From NCBI GenBank assembly GCA_009784235.1, contig WRCC01000001.1:62001-126000 (forward strand): DNA of 64,000 bases, in the 5' to 3' direction. The translations under genes were made by a program, and so were the position numbers. How positions within the stretch are numbered: the stretch's first letter is position 1; each line of letters starts with the position of its first letter. This DNA comes from Alphaproteobacteria bacterium (GTDB lineage: Bacteria > Pseudomonadota > Alphaproteobacteria > Rs-D84). Shown here piece by piece: positions 18,636 to 26,854 of the stretch. The notes under the pieces were generated by a model. It was given only the letters and a program-made list of their open reading frames with translations. It was not told the origin of the DNA and did no database searches.

Positions 18636-19961
18636 ATGACACTTAAACCAACAAAACCAATGTCCGGATTTATCGAATTGCTGCCAGTCCAACAGCGGTG
18701 CTTTGACGAATGTGCACGCCGGATGCAGAATGTCTTGCAGACAGCTGGATTTTCACGGCTGGATTTGCCGGCGATTGAACGCGCCGAAGTCCTGACCGAC
18801 AAAGACAACTGGGATGAAACTGAAACCCAGATGTTCTTGTTCGAAAAAGGCGATACGAAAATGGGCCTGCGTTACGATGGTACGGTCGGGCTTGCGCGCT
18901 ATGTCGCCGGGCACCTGAACAATTTAGCGTTTCCGTTCCGGGCGTATCAATTCGCACGCAATTATCGCGGCGAGCGACCACAGCGTGGTCGATATCGCGA
19001 ATTTTATCAACTGGATTTGGACGTATTGGGTTTGGACCGACTGTCGGTCAATTATGATGCGGAAATCGTCGCGACATTGGCGGCGGCGTATGAATCAGTC
19101 CGCAAATTCGTCGGCGGAACAAATATTCGGGTCGGCTCACGGCCATTTTGGAACGCGATGTTCGAATGGATGAATTTGTCGGCGGATGATGCACGCGCGG
19201 CATTTGTTCTGATTGATAAAAAAGAAAAATTGTCGGCCACGGACTTTGAAAATGCATTGATTGATGCCATTGGCGATGAAAATAAGAATAAAATCTTATT
19301 CGTATTTACAGATGGTTATAAATCATTGTTAAACAAGTCTGCAAATTTGGATGCGGCCATTGTCGAACTGGACAATTTTATGGGTACAGTGGTCGGAATA
19401 TTCGGATTTAATGCTGTTGTTGATTTGGCAATCATGCGTGGCCATTCGTATTATACCGGTTTGGTGTTCGAATTTTTCCTGGATAACTATCCAGAATTGG
19501 GCGCGGTTGGCGGCGGTGGTCGGTATGAAGATTTGGCCGGCAAATTTTCCAAAACAAAAATCATTGGTGTTGGCGCGGCGGTCGGATTTTCGCGCATGAT
19601 GGTGGCATTATTAGAAGAAAATCGCATAGATTTGACGCAATTTGAATCGCCGATTGATGCAACGATATTGGTGATGGGGCAAAATCAAGTGCCGTACGCA
19701 ATGTCTGTTTTGGCAGCGCTGCGCAATGCGAAAATAGTCGCTGTTCCGTATCTGGATGCAGATAAAAAGTTCAAAAATCAAATCGAATTTGCCGACAAAA
19801 TTAGGACTAAATTCAGTATAATAATCGGCGAAGATGAAGCAAGTAATCAAGAATTGTCGGTAAAGAATATGACGACCGGTGAACAAGAAAAAATGACCGT
19901 GGAAAAGGCAATTTTGGTGCTGCGTCAAGAACCTGTGCAGTGTATGAATATTGGAAAATAA
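18636..19961 (+). CDS. hisS: Histidyl-tRNA synthetase
   Basis: A 441-residue class II synthetase that charges tRNA-His. Motif 2 region: FPFRAYQFARNYRGERPQRG then RYREFYQLDLDVLG. HisRS-specific motifs: RYDGTVGLARYVAGH and RGHSYYTGLVFEFF. Motif 3: GVGAAVGFSRMMVAL. The C-terminal about 100 residues form the anticodon domain. The RYDxT..LARYVA form matches the alphaproteobacterial HisRS type. The ATG at 18636 is chosen over a GTG at 18627 because the AAAGGTGG ribosome site overlaps the GTG. prfA follows after one base. Confidence 0.93.
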   Translation: MTLKPTKPMSGFIELLPVQQRCFDECARRMQNVLQTAGFSRLDLPAIERAEVLTDKDNWDETETQMFLFEKGDTKMGLRYDGTVGLARYVAGHLNNLAFPFRAYQFARNYRGERPQRGRYREFYQLDLDVLGLDRLSVNYDAEIVATLAAAYESVRKFVGGTNIRVGSRPFWNAMFEWMNLSADDARAAFVLIDKKEKLSATDFENALIDAIGDENKNKILFVFTDGYKSLLNKSANLDAAIVELDNFMGTVVGIFGFNAVVDLAIMRGHSYYTGLVFEFFLDNYPELGAVGGGGRYEDLAGKFSKTKIIGVGAAVGFSRMMVALLEENRIDLTQFESPIDATILVMGQNQVPYAMSVLAALRNAKIVAVPYLDADKKFKNQIEFADKIRTKFSIIIGEDEASNQELSVKNMTTGEQEKMTVEKAILVLRQEPVQCMNIGK

Positions 19962-19962
19962 T

Positions 19963-21027
19963 ATGATAGTCGAACAAAAATTAAAAGATATTCAAAGTCG
20001 TGCGACGGAAATAGAGCATCAATTGAACTCAGGTGATGTGTCTGGTGTGGAATTGACACGGCTGTCCAAAGAATATTCGGCGCTGGCCGAAGTGTTGCCA
20101 ATAATATCCGAATATTTCCAGATTAAAGTGGGAATAATGGACGCCGAAGAGATGCTAAGCGACCCAGATTTGAAATCTATGGCCGCGGAACAATTGTCTG
20201 AATTTAATAAATTATTGCTCGAAGTTGATAAAAGACTTCAAATTGCATTATTGCCCAAAGACGAAGCAGATGATTACAGCGTTATTATGGAAATTCGTGC
20301 TGGTGTGGGTGGTGAAGAATCCGCATTATTTGCCGGCGATATATTTAATCAGTATAAATTATATGCCGCGCGGCATGGCTGGCAAATTGAAATCATTGAT
20401 GAAAATCCAACTTCGCTGAATGGATATAAAGAAGTCATTTTCAAAATTATTGGGCGTGGCGTATTTGCGCGTCTGAAATTCGAATCCGGCATACATCGGG
20501 TCCAGCGTGTACCAGAAACCGAAGCAGGCGGCCGTATTCATACATCCGCTGCATCCGTTGCGGTTATGCCCGAAGCCGAAGACATTGATATTACGATTGA
20601 GGAAAAAGACCTGCGCGTTGATACGTATCGCGCCCAAGGTGCGGGTGGCCAGCACGTTAATAAAACGGACAGTGCAGTCCGAATAACGCATATTCCAACA
20701 AACACGGTTGTGTCATGTCAATCTGGTCGTTCCCAGATACAAAACCGTGCCAGCTGTATGACAATGTTGCGTACAAAATTATATGAAAAACAAAGGGTTG
20801 AACAACAAAGTTCACGTGATTCATCAAGACGGTCCATGGTTGGTTCCGGCGACCGTTCCGAAAAGATTCGTACATATAATTTCCCCGAACAGCGGGTTAC
20901 GGACCACCGGATAAAACTGACCCTTTATAAACTGGACGATATATTGGCAGGCGGCATCGCGCTGGATGAAATGATTGATGCTGTTATTGCTGCGGACCAG
21001 CTGGACCAATTGGCGAATTTGGGATAG
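19963..21027 (+). CDS. prfA: Peptide chain release factor 1
   Basis: A 354-residue class I release factor for UAA/UAG. The GGQ catalytic motif lies in RAQGAGGQHVNKTDSAVRI (about residue 222-240), and IRAGVGGEESALFAGDIF is the family's conserved domain 2 block. Length fits RF1. The start at MIVEQKLKDIQ immediately follows the hisS stop; a TTG four codons earlier is rejected. The usual alphaproteobacterial partner prmC does not follow; a double GNAT protein gene with its own promoter does. Confidence 0.95.
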   Translation: MIVEQKLKDIQSRATEIEHQLNSGDVSGVELTRLSKEYSALAEVLPIISEYFQIKVGIMDAEEMLSDPDLKSMAAEQLSEFNKLLLEVDKRLQIALLPKDEADDYSVIMEIRAGVGGEESALFAGDIFNQYKLYAARHGWQIEIIDENPTSLNGYKEVIFKIIGRGVFARLKFESGIHRVQRVPETEAGGRIHTSAASVAVMPEAEDIDITIEEKDLRVDTYRAQGAGGQHVNKTDSAVRITHIPTNTVVSCQSGRSQIQNRASCMTMLRTKLYEKQRVEQQSSRDSSRRSMVGSGDRSEKIRTYNFPEQRVTDHRIKLTLYKLDDILAGGIALDEMIDAVIAADQLDQLANLG

Positions 21028-21049
21028 CGTATGCATATTTGACAAATAT

Positions 21050-21083
21050 TTGACATTTGTACAGTTAATGATATTATTTCCGT
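21050..21083 (+). promoter_or_regulatory. Promoter for a leaderless GNAT mRNA
   Basis: TTGACA (21050-21055), 16-base spacer, TATTAT (21072-21077), six bases before the ATG at 21084. Confidence 0.65.
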
Positions 21084-21968
21084 ATGTACGGAAACGATAT
21101 CAAGATTTTTCCAATATTCGAACAAACGCCGCAAATTTGGGCCCAGTTTGCAGAAATTCAGTTTGCCGCAATGAGCGACTATTATTATTTATCCAAAGAA
21201 ACGCCCGGGCAAATCGCCGATGAAATAGGCGGCTATTATGGTCGCAGCCCGGAAAATTTTGCATTCGGCGCATATGACGGCGCGAAAATGGTCGGATTTA
21301 CATTTGGCAAAGTTAATGATGGCCGTGGGGCCCATTTGGCCGGCAGATATTTGATGCGCAAATATCAAAAACACGGCATAGGCACGCGACTGATGGATGC
21401 CGCCGAACGCGTATCCGCGCTGTACAGCGATACAATCCGCTTGATTAATATCAAAGACCGTCCGAAATTTTATGGCGAACGCGGATATGAAAAAGATGGC
21501 GTGCACATGGTAAAAAAGTTAGAGCCTATTGATGGATCGGTTCCGTTGTTTCATTCAATGCATCGCATTGAACAGTGGGTTTGCGATATTCGCAATTCGT
21601 TGGAAGGCAAAGAGATACATTTTCCAAGCACGCCGATGGGTATCGCTGAAAAAATTGCAACGGCCATTAATACAGAACGCCGGCCGGCATATGTCGCGGT
21701 TTTCGACAAGAAAGTTGTCGGATATCTGCTGGGGCGCAATATGCGCAATGTTCGGGAAGTTAACAATCTGTACGTGCATCAAGAATTCCGGCGTCGCGGC
21801 CATGGACGCGCGTTGATGCAAAATTTTATGGAATTTGCAAAATTCGGCGGCGCATCGAAATTAGAATTGCACTGTTACGAGGATTCTGCAAAGGTTTTTT
21901 ATAACAAATACTGCGGATTGCGCGCGACGGACCGGCTGGACCACGACCATATGTCAAAAACATTGTAA
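21084..21968 (+). CDS. Tandem GNAT acetyltransferase
   Basis: A 294-residue protein with two GNAT-like units. The first (about 1-145) has the acetyl-CoA loop region RYLMRKYQKHGIGTRLMDAAE. The second (about 165-294) has NNLYVHQEFRRRGHGRALMQNFM, the R/Q-x-x-G-x-G/A motif. Substrate unknown. It probably starts at the first base of its mRNA (leaderless). Confidence 0.82.
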   Translation: MYGNDIKIFPIFEQTPQIWAQFAEIQFAAMSDYYYLSKETPGQIADEIGGYYGRSPENFAFGAYDGAKMVGFTFGKVNDGRGAHLAGRYLMRKYQKHGIGTRLMDAAERVSALYSDTIRLINIKDRPKFYGERGYEKDGVHMVKKLEPIDGSVPLFHSMHRIEQWVCDIRNSLEGKEIHFPSTPMGIAEKIATAINTERRPAYVAVFDKKVVGYLLGRNMRNVREVNNLYVHQEFRRRGHGRALMQNFMEFAKFGGASKLELHCYEDSAKVFYNKYCGLRATDRLDHDHMSKTL

Positions 21969-21975
21969 AAAAATC

Positions 21976-22004
21976 TTGCCGTTGGCGCATTCGGCTGTTA
22001 ATAT
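21976..22004 (+). promoter_or_regulatory. Promoter for a leaderless aroK mRNA
   Basis: TTGCCG (21976-21981), 17-base spacer, TAATAT (21999-22004), seven bases before the ATG at 22012. Confidence 0.55.
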
Positions 22005-22011
22005 TCCTTGT

Positions 22012-22563
22012 ATGAACGAAAAACTGAACTTTAATCTGGACCGGCCGATTGTTATGGTTGGACTTATGGGTGCCGGGAAAACATCAATTGGTCGCATGTT
22101 GGCACGTAAATTGGATATCCCATTTGTTGATTCAGACAAAGAAATCGAAGCCGCTGCCGGCTGTTCCGTTGTCGATATATTTTCGCTGTACGGTGAAACA
22201 GAATTCCGCCGGGTCGAAGAACGCGTGCTGTCGCGTTTGTTGGATTCGCCGCCTTATTTAAAAGTTATTTCAACGGGAGAGGGGGCATTTATTACGCCCG
22301 CGGTACAGAAAATGGTCTTGGACAAAGCAATTTCAGTATGGTTGAAAGCCGACTTGGACCTGTTGGTCAAACGCACAAATTTCCGCGATACGCGCCCGCA
22401 ATTATTAAATACGGACAGCAAGAAAATATTGTCGCAATTAATTGATGAACGATATAAAATATATGAAACAGCAGATATCACAGTCGAAACCGCGGACGAA
22501 AACCTGACCCGGACTTTGTCCAAGGTTATTTCTGCACTGCGGAACAAGGCAAAGAAACAATAA
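22012..22563 (+). CDS. aroK: Shikimate kinase
   Basis: A 183-residue kinase that phosphorylates shikimate in aromatic amino-acid synthesis. Walker A is GLMGAGKTS, preceded by the usual IVMVG strand; DSDKEIEAAAG binds shikimate (D-x-D), FRRVEERVL follows, and the LID region is FRDTRPQLL. The upstream in-frame TTG is rejected; the ATG start gives the normal length. aroB, its common neighbour, is absent. mscL follows 11 bases after the stop. Confidence 0.94.
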   Translation: MNEKLNFNLDRPIVMVGLMGAGKTSIGRMLARKLDIPFVDSDKEIEAAAGCSVVDIFSLYGETEFRRVEERVLSRLLDSPPYLKVISTGEGAFITPAVQKMVLDKAISVWLKADLDLLVKRTNFRDTRPQLLNTDSKKILSQLIDERYKIYETADITVETADENLTRTLSKVISALRNKAKKQ

Positions 22564-22573
22564 AGGAGAACCC

Positions 22574-23134
22574 ATGCTAAAAAACTTTATAAATGAATTC
22601 AAAACATTCGCAATGAAAGGCAACGCCATCGACATGGCGGTCGGTGTGATTACCGGCTCTATCCTGACCGGTGTTGTTAATTCGTTGGTTAAAGATATCT
22701 TGATGCCGCCGATTGGATTATTGTTGGGCGGTGTTGATTTTTCAGAAATATTTATAATTTTGCGCGGCGGCGCCGAAGGCGTTCATTATCACACGGTTGC
22801 CGCGGCCCAAGCCGCCGGTGCAACAACGTTGAATATTGGTTTGTTCGTGAATGCGATAATCAGTTTTGTAATCACAATGTTCGCAGTATTTATGTTTATT
22901 AAAATGATTAACAAAATGAAAGCACCGGCCGTCGCACCAACCCCAACGCGCAGCTGTCCGTACTGTTTTGTTGGTGGTATAAACCTGAATGCGACAAAGT
23001 GCCCCAGCTGTTGTTCTCCGATTAAACCGGTAAAGGCCGCCGCGGCACCCGCACCGGAACATCATGGCATCGCGGATATTTTACCGGTTAAAAACATTAC
23101 TGGTAAATTAAAGAAAGTGTTAAAGCATAAATAA
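22574..23134 (+). CDS. mscL: Large-conductance mechanosensitive channel with zinc-ribbon tail
   Basis: A 186-residue channel that opens under membrane tension to release osmolytes. N-terminal helix and TM1: FAMKGNAIDMAVGVITGSIL; TM2: NIGLFVNAIISFVITMFAVFMFIKMIN. After TM2 there is an unusual cytoplasmic extension with two Cys pairs (SCPYCFVGGINLNATKCPSC), a zinc-ribbon-like module, then a basic helix ending KKVLKHK. The family is normally 130-150 residues. An AAAGGAG ribosome site precedes it and a terminator follows. Confidence 0.95.
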   Translation: MLKNFINEFKTFAMKGNAIDMAVGVITGSILTGVVNSLVKDILMPPIGLLLGGVDFSEIFIILRGGAEGVHYHTVAAAQAAGATTLNIGLFVNAIISFVITMFAVFMFIKMINKMKAPAVAPTPTRSCPYCFVGGINLNATKCPSCCSPIKPVKAAAAPAPEHHGIADILPVKNITGKLKKVLKHK

Positions 23135-23140
23135 AAAAAT

Positions 23141-23166
23141 GTCCGCCACGGCGGATATTTTTTATA
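23141..23166 (+). terminator. Intrinsic terminator of mscL
   Basis: GTCCGCC/GGCGGAT stem followed by ATTTTTTTAT. Confidence 0.75.
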
Positions 23167-23178
23167 TGCCAATTTTTT

Positions 23179-23268
23179 TATTAACTGGATTGCTTCGTCG
23201 CTACGCTCCTCGCAATGACAACAGTGTTTTTGTCATTGCGAGCGAACGCGAAGCAATCCAGTTAATAA
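23179..23268. repeat. Palindromic repeat, ACTGGATTGC family, copy 2
   Basis: The arms TTATTAACTGGATTGC and GCAATCCAGTTAATAA are exact complements, with CGCAATGACA/TGTCATTGCG inside. It occupies the first part of the 349-base gap between mscL and the Cys-rich protein gene. Confidence 0.9.
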
Positions 23269-23271
23269 AAA

Positions 23272-23293
23272 CTTGTCCATTATAATGGACAAG
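23272..23293. repeat. 22-bp perfect palindrome, TGTCCA family
   Basis: CTTGTCCATTATAATGGACAAG is self-complementary over all 22 bases (core TGTCCATTATAATGGACA). The sequence after it (AGCAAATCATGAAT) recurs after the palindrome at 29304-29321. Confidence 0.85.
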
Positions 23294-23445
23294 CAAATCA
23301 TGAATAAAGTGGTGCATGCTTGTGTCTAAATAATAAAGGGCGCATACCTGTGCGCGCCTGTACATCTATTATACCAGACAGCCCATTTTTTTATGTCCGG
23401 GGAACATCATGAAGTTGCCTGGGATAATGAACTTTTTAAAATTTT

Positions 23446-23475
23446 ATCCGTTGTCCAATATATTGGACAACGGAT
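23446..23475. repeat. 30-bp perfect palindrome, TGTCCA family
   Basis: The 30 bases read the same on both strands, with core TGTCCAATATATTGGACA. It lies just after the stop of the Cys-rich protein gene (minus strand), where it could act as a weak terminator. Between it and 23294 (about 150 bases) I see only a GCGC-type short repeat. Confidence 0.85.
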
Positions 23476-23483
23476 TAGGAGTG

Positions 23484-24356
23484 CTAGTTACAGCCAACAT
23501 TATAGCAGTAGTCACATGTGTCCAGCATTGTATTCCAGCATAAATCCCCCGGACATTGTTTGCAATATGCGACAGCGTTGCTGCATTCAAAGAACCAATG
23601 GCAATCAGTCGGATGTGCTAGGAATATATTATTGGGGGGGGCACCACCATGTTCTATACCCCACTGGTGCCATAATTTACTGCATGCGTCTTGGACATCA
23701 TTAAATTCATTCCCGCCGGGGCATTGTCCCGGTTGATCACCGCCATCACCGCCGCCACTGCACGAAGAAGACGTGCACCATCCGCTGCAGCAATTGTTCT
23801 GGCATTGAGAGCTGATTGTGCAGCTTGCACCATTAGGCCTCCCAGTAGATGCGCAATATGTGTTGGGATAACATCTGTTGCTTGATTGATGTGATGTTGT
23901 GGCAATGCAACACCCGGATGTGCAATTATCGTTACTTGAACAATCCGACGTATTTGGGAATTTTCCGGAAAAGCACGTACCCGACTGGGTGCAGTCACAT
24001 GCGAATTTAAAAGTTCCTTTATCATCGGTCAGTGTCTGTGATGGCGGGAAAAAGCAATCGTCAGATGAAGTCGCTTGTCTGGAATGGGTTGTGGCAAACG
24101 GTCCCGCACCGGTTGTATTACCATTAATATCCGGGCATTGCGTGCATGAAGTCAAAGCGTTAGTTCCAGGTTTATAATGTCCAAGTCCGCAATCAATGCA
24201 GGTGCCGGTAAGAGTGAACAGTCTTTGCCCTGGGCCGCACGTCGTCGCACCTGCGGCATTTGTGGATTTTACCGCAAATCCAAACGCAACAAAGGCTGTG
24301 AAAAGTACAGATAAAAAACGCATGCGCGTCCGATGATGTGTGTTAAAAATTGTCAT
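23484..24356 (-). CDS. Secreted Cys-rich protein: two knottin-like modules plus CBM14-like chitin-binding domain
   Basis: A 290-residue protein with 32 or more Cys. Residues 1-35 are a signal peptide. Residues 40-74 form a GTCIDCGLGHYKPGT-type Cys-rich repeat. Residues 139-168 have Cys spacing C-x5-C-x3-CC-x11-C-x5-C and residues 179-199 C-x5-C-x3-CC-x3-C-x4-C, the C...C...CC...C...C order of inhibitor cystine knots. After a Gly/Asp linker, residues 212-289 include AHPTDCHWFFEC with spacing C-x5-C-x9-C-x12-C-x7-C, the pattern of peritrophin-A/CBM14 chitin-binding domains, otherwise mostly found in animals. The start at 24356 follows GAGAGAA. No catalytic domain is seen. It lies between palindromic repeats. 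Confidence 0.7.
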   Translation of the reverse strand: MTIFNTHHRTRMRFLSVLFTAFVAFGFAVKSTNAAGATTCGPGQRLFTLTGTCIDCGLGHYKPGTNALTSCTQCPDINGNTTGAGPFATTHSRQATSSDDCFFPPSQTLTDDKGTFKFACDCTQSGTCFSGKFPNTSDCSSNDNCTSGCCIATTSHQSSNRCYPNTYCASTGRPNGASCTISSQCQNNCCSGWCTSSSCSGGGDGGDQPGQCPGGNEFNDVQDACSKLWHQWGIEHGGAPPNNIFLAHPTDCHWFFECSNAVAYCKQCPGDLCWNTMLDTCDYCYNVGCN

Positions 24357-24405
24357 AAAATTCTCTCTCCAGTACAATTTTTGCTTCAATATGTGTTAAT
24401 TATTT

Positions 24406-24490
24406 ATTACTGGATTGCTTCGTCGTTTCACTCCTCGCAATGACAACACCGTTCTTGTCATTGCGAGCGTACGCGAAGCAATCCAGTAAA
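24406..24490. repeat. Palindromic repeat, ACTGGATTGC family, copy 3
   Basis: TTTACTGGATTGCTTCG at the left and GAAGCAATCCAGTAAA at the right, with CGCAATGACAA/TTGTCATTGCG inside. It separates the Cys-rich protein gene from the lipoprotein gene. Confidence 0.9.
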
Positions 24491-24508
24491 CAGAATCCAC
24501 TTCTAAAA

Positions 24509-25879
24509 TTATCTTTCCTTCCCCGACCTTGTTGCTCCGGGTACCTCTATGCCAATATAAGGGTGGACAGACAGCGCTCTGATATTGCCGTTGCCACGCT
24601 GCCAAAATTCTTCCCCACCTTTGGCGCGCCAAACATCCCATGTCGTAGCATAGCCAGCAAGATTGGGATAATAGACTTCGGGTGGGATTTCAACAATATT
24701 GCCATGACCGTCATCTTTGCCCGGTGCGGCCGTAGTCAAAGGTCCGCTGACGGTTATTTGCTGGCCTGGTCCAGCTTTGGTAATAGAAAGAAAGTTCATA
24801 ATTATATGATACTCAACAGAGCTGTGGAGCCCACCGAACGGTAACCCTTCGTTGCTGATTTCGATTTCATTTCCGGTTCTGCCGTATAAAGTGATTATGT
24901 TTCCGTGGTGCTGGGTGGAATAAATCATATTCTGCAGTGCGATGCACCCATTATCGAATCGAAAGTCATCCGTATGCAATTCATTAATCCTGGGCGGCGC
25001 ATCAGCCATAACGCTGGGCCGTCTGCCTGCCGGCGTCGGCTTGCCTTTTATTTGAAGTTCACGAAGGTGGAAATTCGCAGCCTCTGTAATGGTCAAAGCG
25101 TCGAAATTAATTCCCACAATTTGTTTGCCACCGCTGGCACGCAGTGTCCCAAGGAAGAAAGCGATGGCTTCTTTGTTTTGTACGCCTCTTACAATTTCAA
25201 AGCTGTCCAAGAACACTTGATACTGGTCCGAGAAAAAGAACTGTGTCCAGGAATCTGGGTCAGTTATGGGGTTTTCATTTGCATCCCGTGTCAGCAGCCC
25301 TCTGTTAAAAGCTATCCTCGACCGTCGTTTGGAACTTCGTGTAATTGTCGAAGCCCCTCTCGATTCATCCGAGATAATACTGGCCATATCTTTAATTTCA
25401 TTTGCCTCAACGGGACCTGTAATTCTGTATGGTCCGCCGCTGGGGAATGTGTGTTCTTTTCCACCGCTTCTGGTCCTGGCTTGCCCGGTGGCACGCAGAA
25501 CCGATGCAGGGAGTATCATTTCCGCGCCGGTGGGGTTATTAAGTTCACCCAGGCCTCTAATTCTGAAATCCGTATTTGGGGCTTTATCTATCGCGCCGCC
25601 CAGCCTTTCAAAAGCTGCTTCCAATTCCTTGGTATATCTGAGGTTAGCTACATTCAAATTCATATCCAGCTGTTTTGGCGGGTTGGCACTGTTCAAAGTA
25701 TTTATGGCGTTATCAACTGCGTTCAGAACCTTGGTTTGTGCCTCTGCTTGGTTTATCGGCCCTTTGTCTTTATCATCGCCGCAAGAAGAGAACAGGGCGC
25801 CTGCGGTCAGCGTTGCCGACAGCATCAAAGTATTGCGCCAGTTAACCAGACGGCCGAATTTGTTTTTACTGGTTTTCAT
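24509..25879 (-). CDS. Lipoprotein of unknown function with Bacteroidota-like export signal
   Basis: A 456-residue protein starting with a basic stretch, a hydrophobic core (TLMLSATLTAGALF) and FSSCGDDKDKG. The relaxed lipobox (SSC) followed at once by Asp/Lys residues looks like the lipoprotein export signal of Bacteroidota. The mature part has a helical N-terminal stretch and two stretches rich in Gly, Ile and Thr, with no recognised domain. AAAGGAGT eight bases before the ATG is a strong ribosome site. Promoter TTGCAC-17-TATTAT on the minus strand at 25951-25979. Possibly acquired by transfer. Confidence 0.65.
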   Translation of the reverse strand: MKTSKNKFGRLVNWRNTLMLSATLTAGALFSSCGDDKDKGPINQAEAQTKVLNAVDNAINTLNSANPPKQLDMNLNVANLRYTKELEAAFERLGGAIDKAPNTDFRIRGLGELNNPTGAEMILPASVLRATGQARTRSGGKEHTFPSGGPYRITGPVEANEIKDMASIISDESRGASTITRSSKRRSRIAFNRGLLTRDANENPITDPDSWTQFFFSDQYQVFLDSFEIVRGVQNKEAIAFFLGTLRASGGKQIVGINFDALTITEAANFHLRELQIKGKPTPAGRRPSVMADAPPRINELHTDDFRFDNGCIALQNMIYSTQHHGNIITLYGRTGNEIEISNEGLPFGGLHSSVEYHIIMNFLSITKAGPGQQITVSGPLTTAAPGKDDGHGNIVEIPPEVYYPNLAGYATTWDVWRAKGGEEFWQRGNGNIRALSVHPYIGIEVPGATRSGKER

Positions 25880-25950
25880 TTGAAAACTCCTTTGTTTTAT
25901 TAACTTGACAAATAGTCAGAAATACAACTGATTTTTGTCTTATTGACGTT

Positions 25951-25979
25951 ATAATAATCGACGGCAATATAGGGTGCAA
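25951..25979 (-). promoter_or_regulatory. Promoter of the lipoprotein gene
   Basis: On the minus strand TTGCAC (25974-25979), 17-base spacer, TATTAT (25951-25956). The 315-base gap 25880-26194 otherwise holds AT-rich sequence and, at 26131-26178, a GCGC-type inverted repeat; I see no other gene in it. Confidence 0.6.
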
Positions 25980-26194
25980 GTCTTTTTTGAAAAGTTGACC
26001 AAAAAATATTTTTTCATCCCGTGGTCAGAAAAACTGCCATCCAGCTATAAAACGGACGAAGGATATTTCGCATCTATCATATTTATCTTGAAATTTTGGT
26101 TCGGGATAGTGTATAAAGGAAATCAATAAGGTAGGGGCGCACTCGCATACGCCCTGGGCGCGGTGTATTGCGCCCCCAGAAAAGGAAGAAATTC

Positions 26195-26854
26195 ATGGTC
26201 GATGTTATAATTTCCGGTGAATCCGGCAAAATTCATGCAGTGTATCATAAATCTGCGACGGAATCCGCGCCGCTGGCCGTTGTATTGTCCGGTAATCCGC
26301 GCAGCGGTTACCACATGAACGACCGGATTTCGTATGCAATATTCCGCGCATATATGGATATTGGTTTTTCTGTTTTGCGATTTAATTATCGCGGTGTGGG
26401 CGATTCCACCGGCACAATTGGCACGACCGCCGACAATATGATGGACATTGCGACCGTTATTGATTGGGTTCAAAATCAAAATGAGGACAGCGATAAATTA
26501 TGGCTGTCGGGCAGTCATATCGGTGCATGGTATGTTCTGCAAGCAATGATGCGCCGGCCCGAAGTTTCTGGATTTGTATTGGTGTCACCGGATAATACGG
26601 TATCTGATTTTTCTTTTCTGTCGCCACGTCCGAATCGTGGACTGTTGTTACAAGGCGCGATGGAAACCGAAGACGCAATTGAATTCGCACCGCATTTGAC
26701 CCAGATTCTTAAAAAGCAAGCCCAGATAGATTTAGAAACAATTCGCATCAAAGGTGCGGACGCCAAATATGCCGCGCCCGCCGATTTAAAGCAATTATAT
26801 AATGATATCAAGGCATACGTCGGCCGTGAAAACGCAGAAACGAAACTGTTGTAA
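26195..26854 (+). CDS. Alpha/beta-hydrolase-fold protein, probably inactive
   Basis: A 219-residue protein with the oxyanion/strand region [15 protein letters not shown] and the block [14 protein letters not shown] that mark a bacterial alpha/beta hydrolase family. The nucleophile elbow, normally G-x-S-x-G, reads GSHIG (residues 106-110), placing His108 at the serine position. The segment where the family has a G-x-x-D motif reads [13 protein letters not shown], and the usual G-A-x-H near the end is GADAKYAA. So the catalytic triad appears lost. AAAGGAAG precedes the ATG at 26195. Its stop overlaps the ruvB start (TAATG). Confidence 0.75.
   Translation: MVDVIISGESGKIHAVYHKSATESAPLAVVLSGNPRSGYHMNDRISYAIFRAYMDIGFSVLRFNYRGVGDSTGTIGTTADNMMDIATVIDWVQNQNEDSDKLWLSGSHIGAWYVLQAMMRRPEVSGFVLVSPDNTVSDFSFLSPRPNRGLLLQGAMETEDAIEFAPHLTQILKKQAQIDLETIRIKGADAKYAAPADLKQLYNDIKAYVGRENAETKLL

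Noticed and set aside
24905..25903. 332-residue plus-strand frame opposite the lipoprotein gene
   Set aside because: It is the antisense shadow of 24509-25879, which has a signal peptide, a strong ribosome site and a promoter. The plus-strand translation has no domain and an atypical composition.
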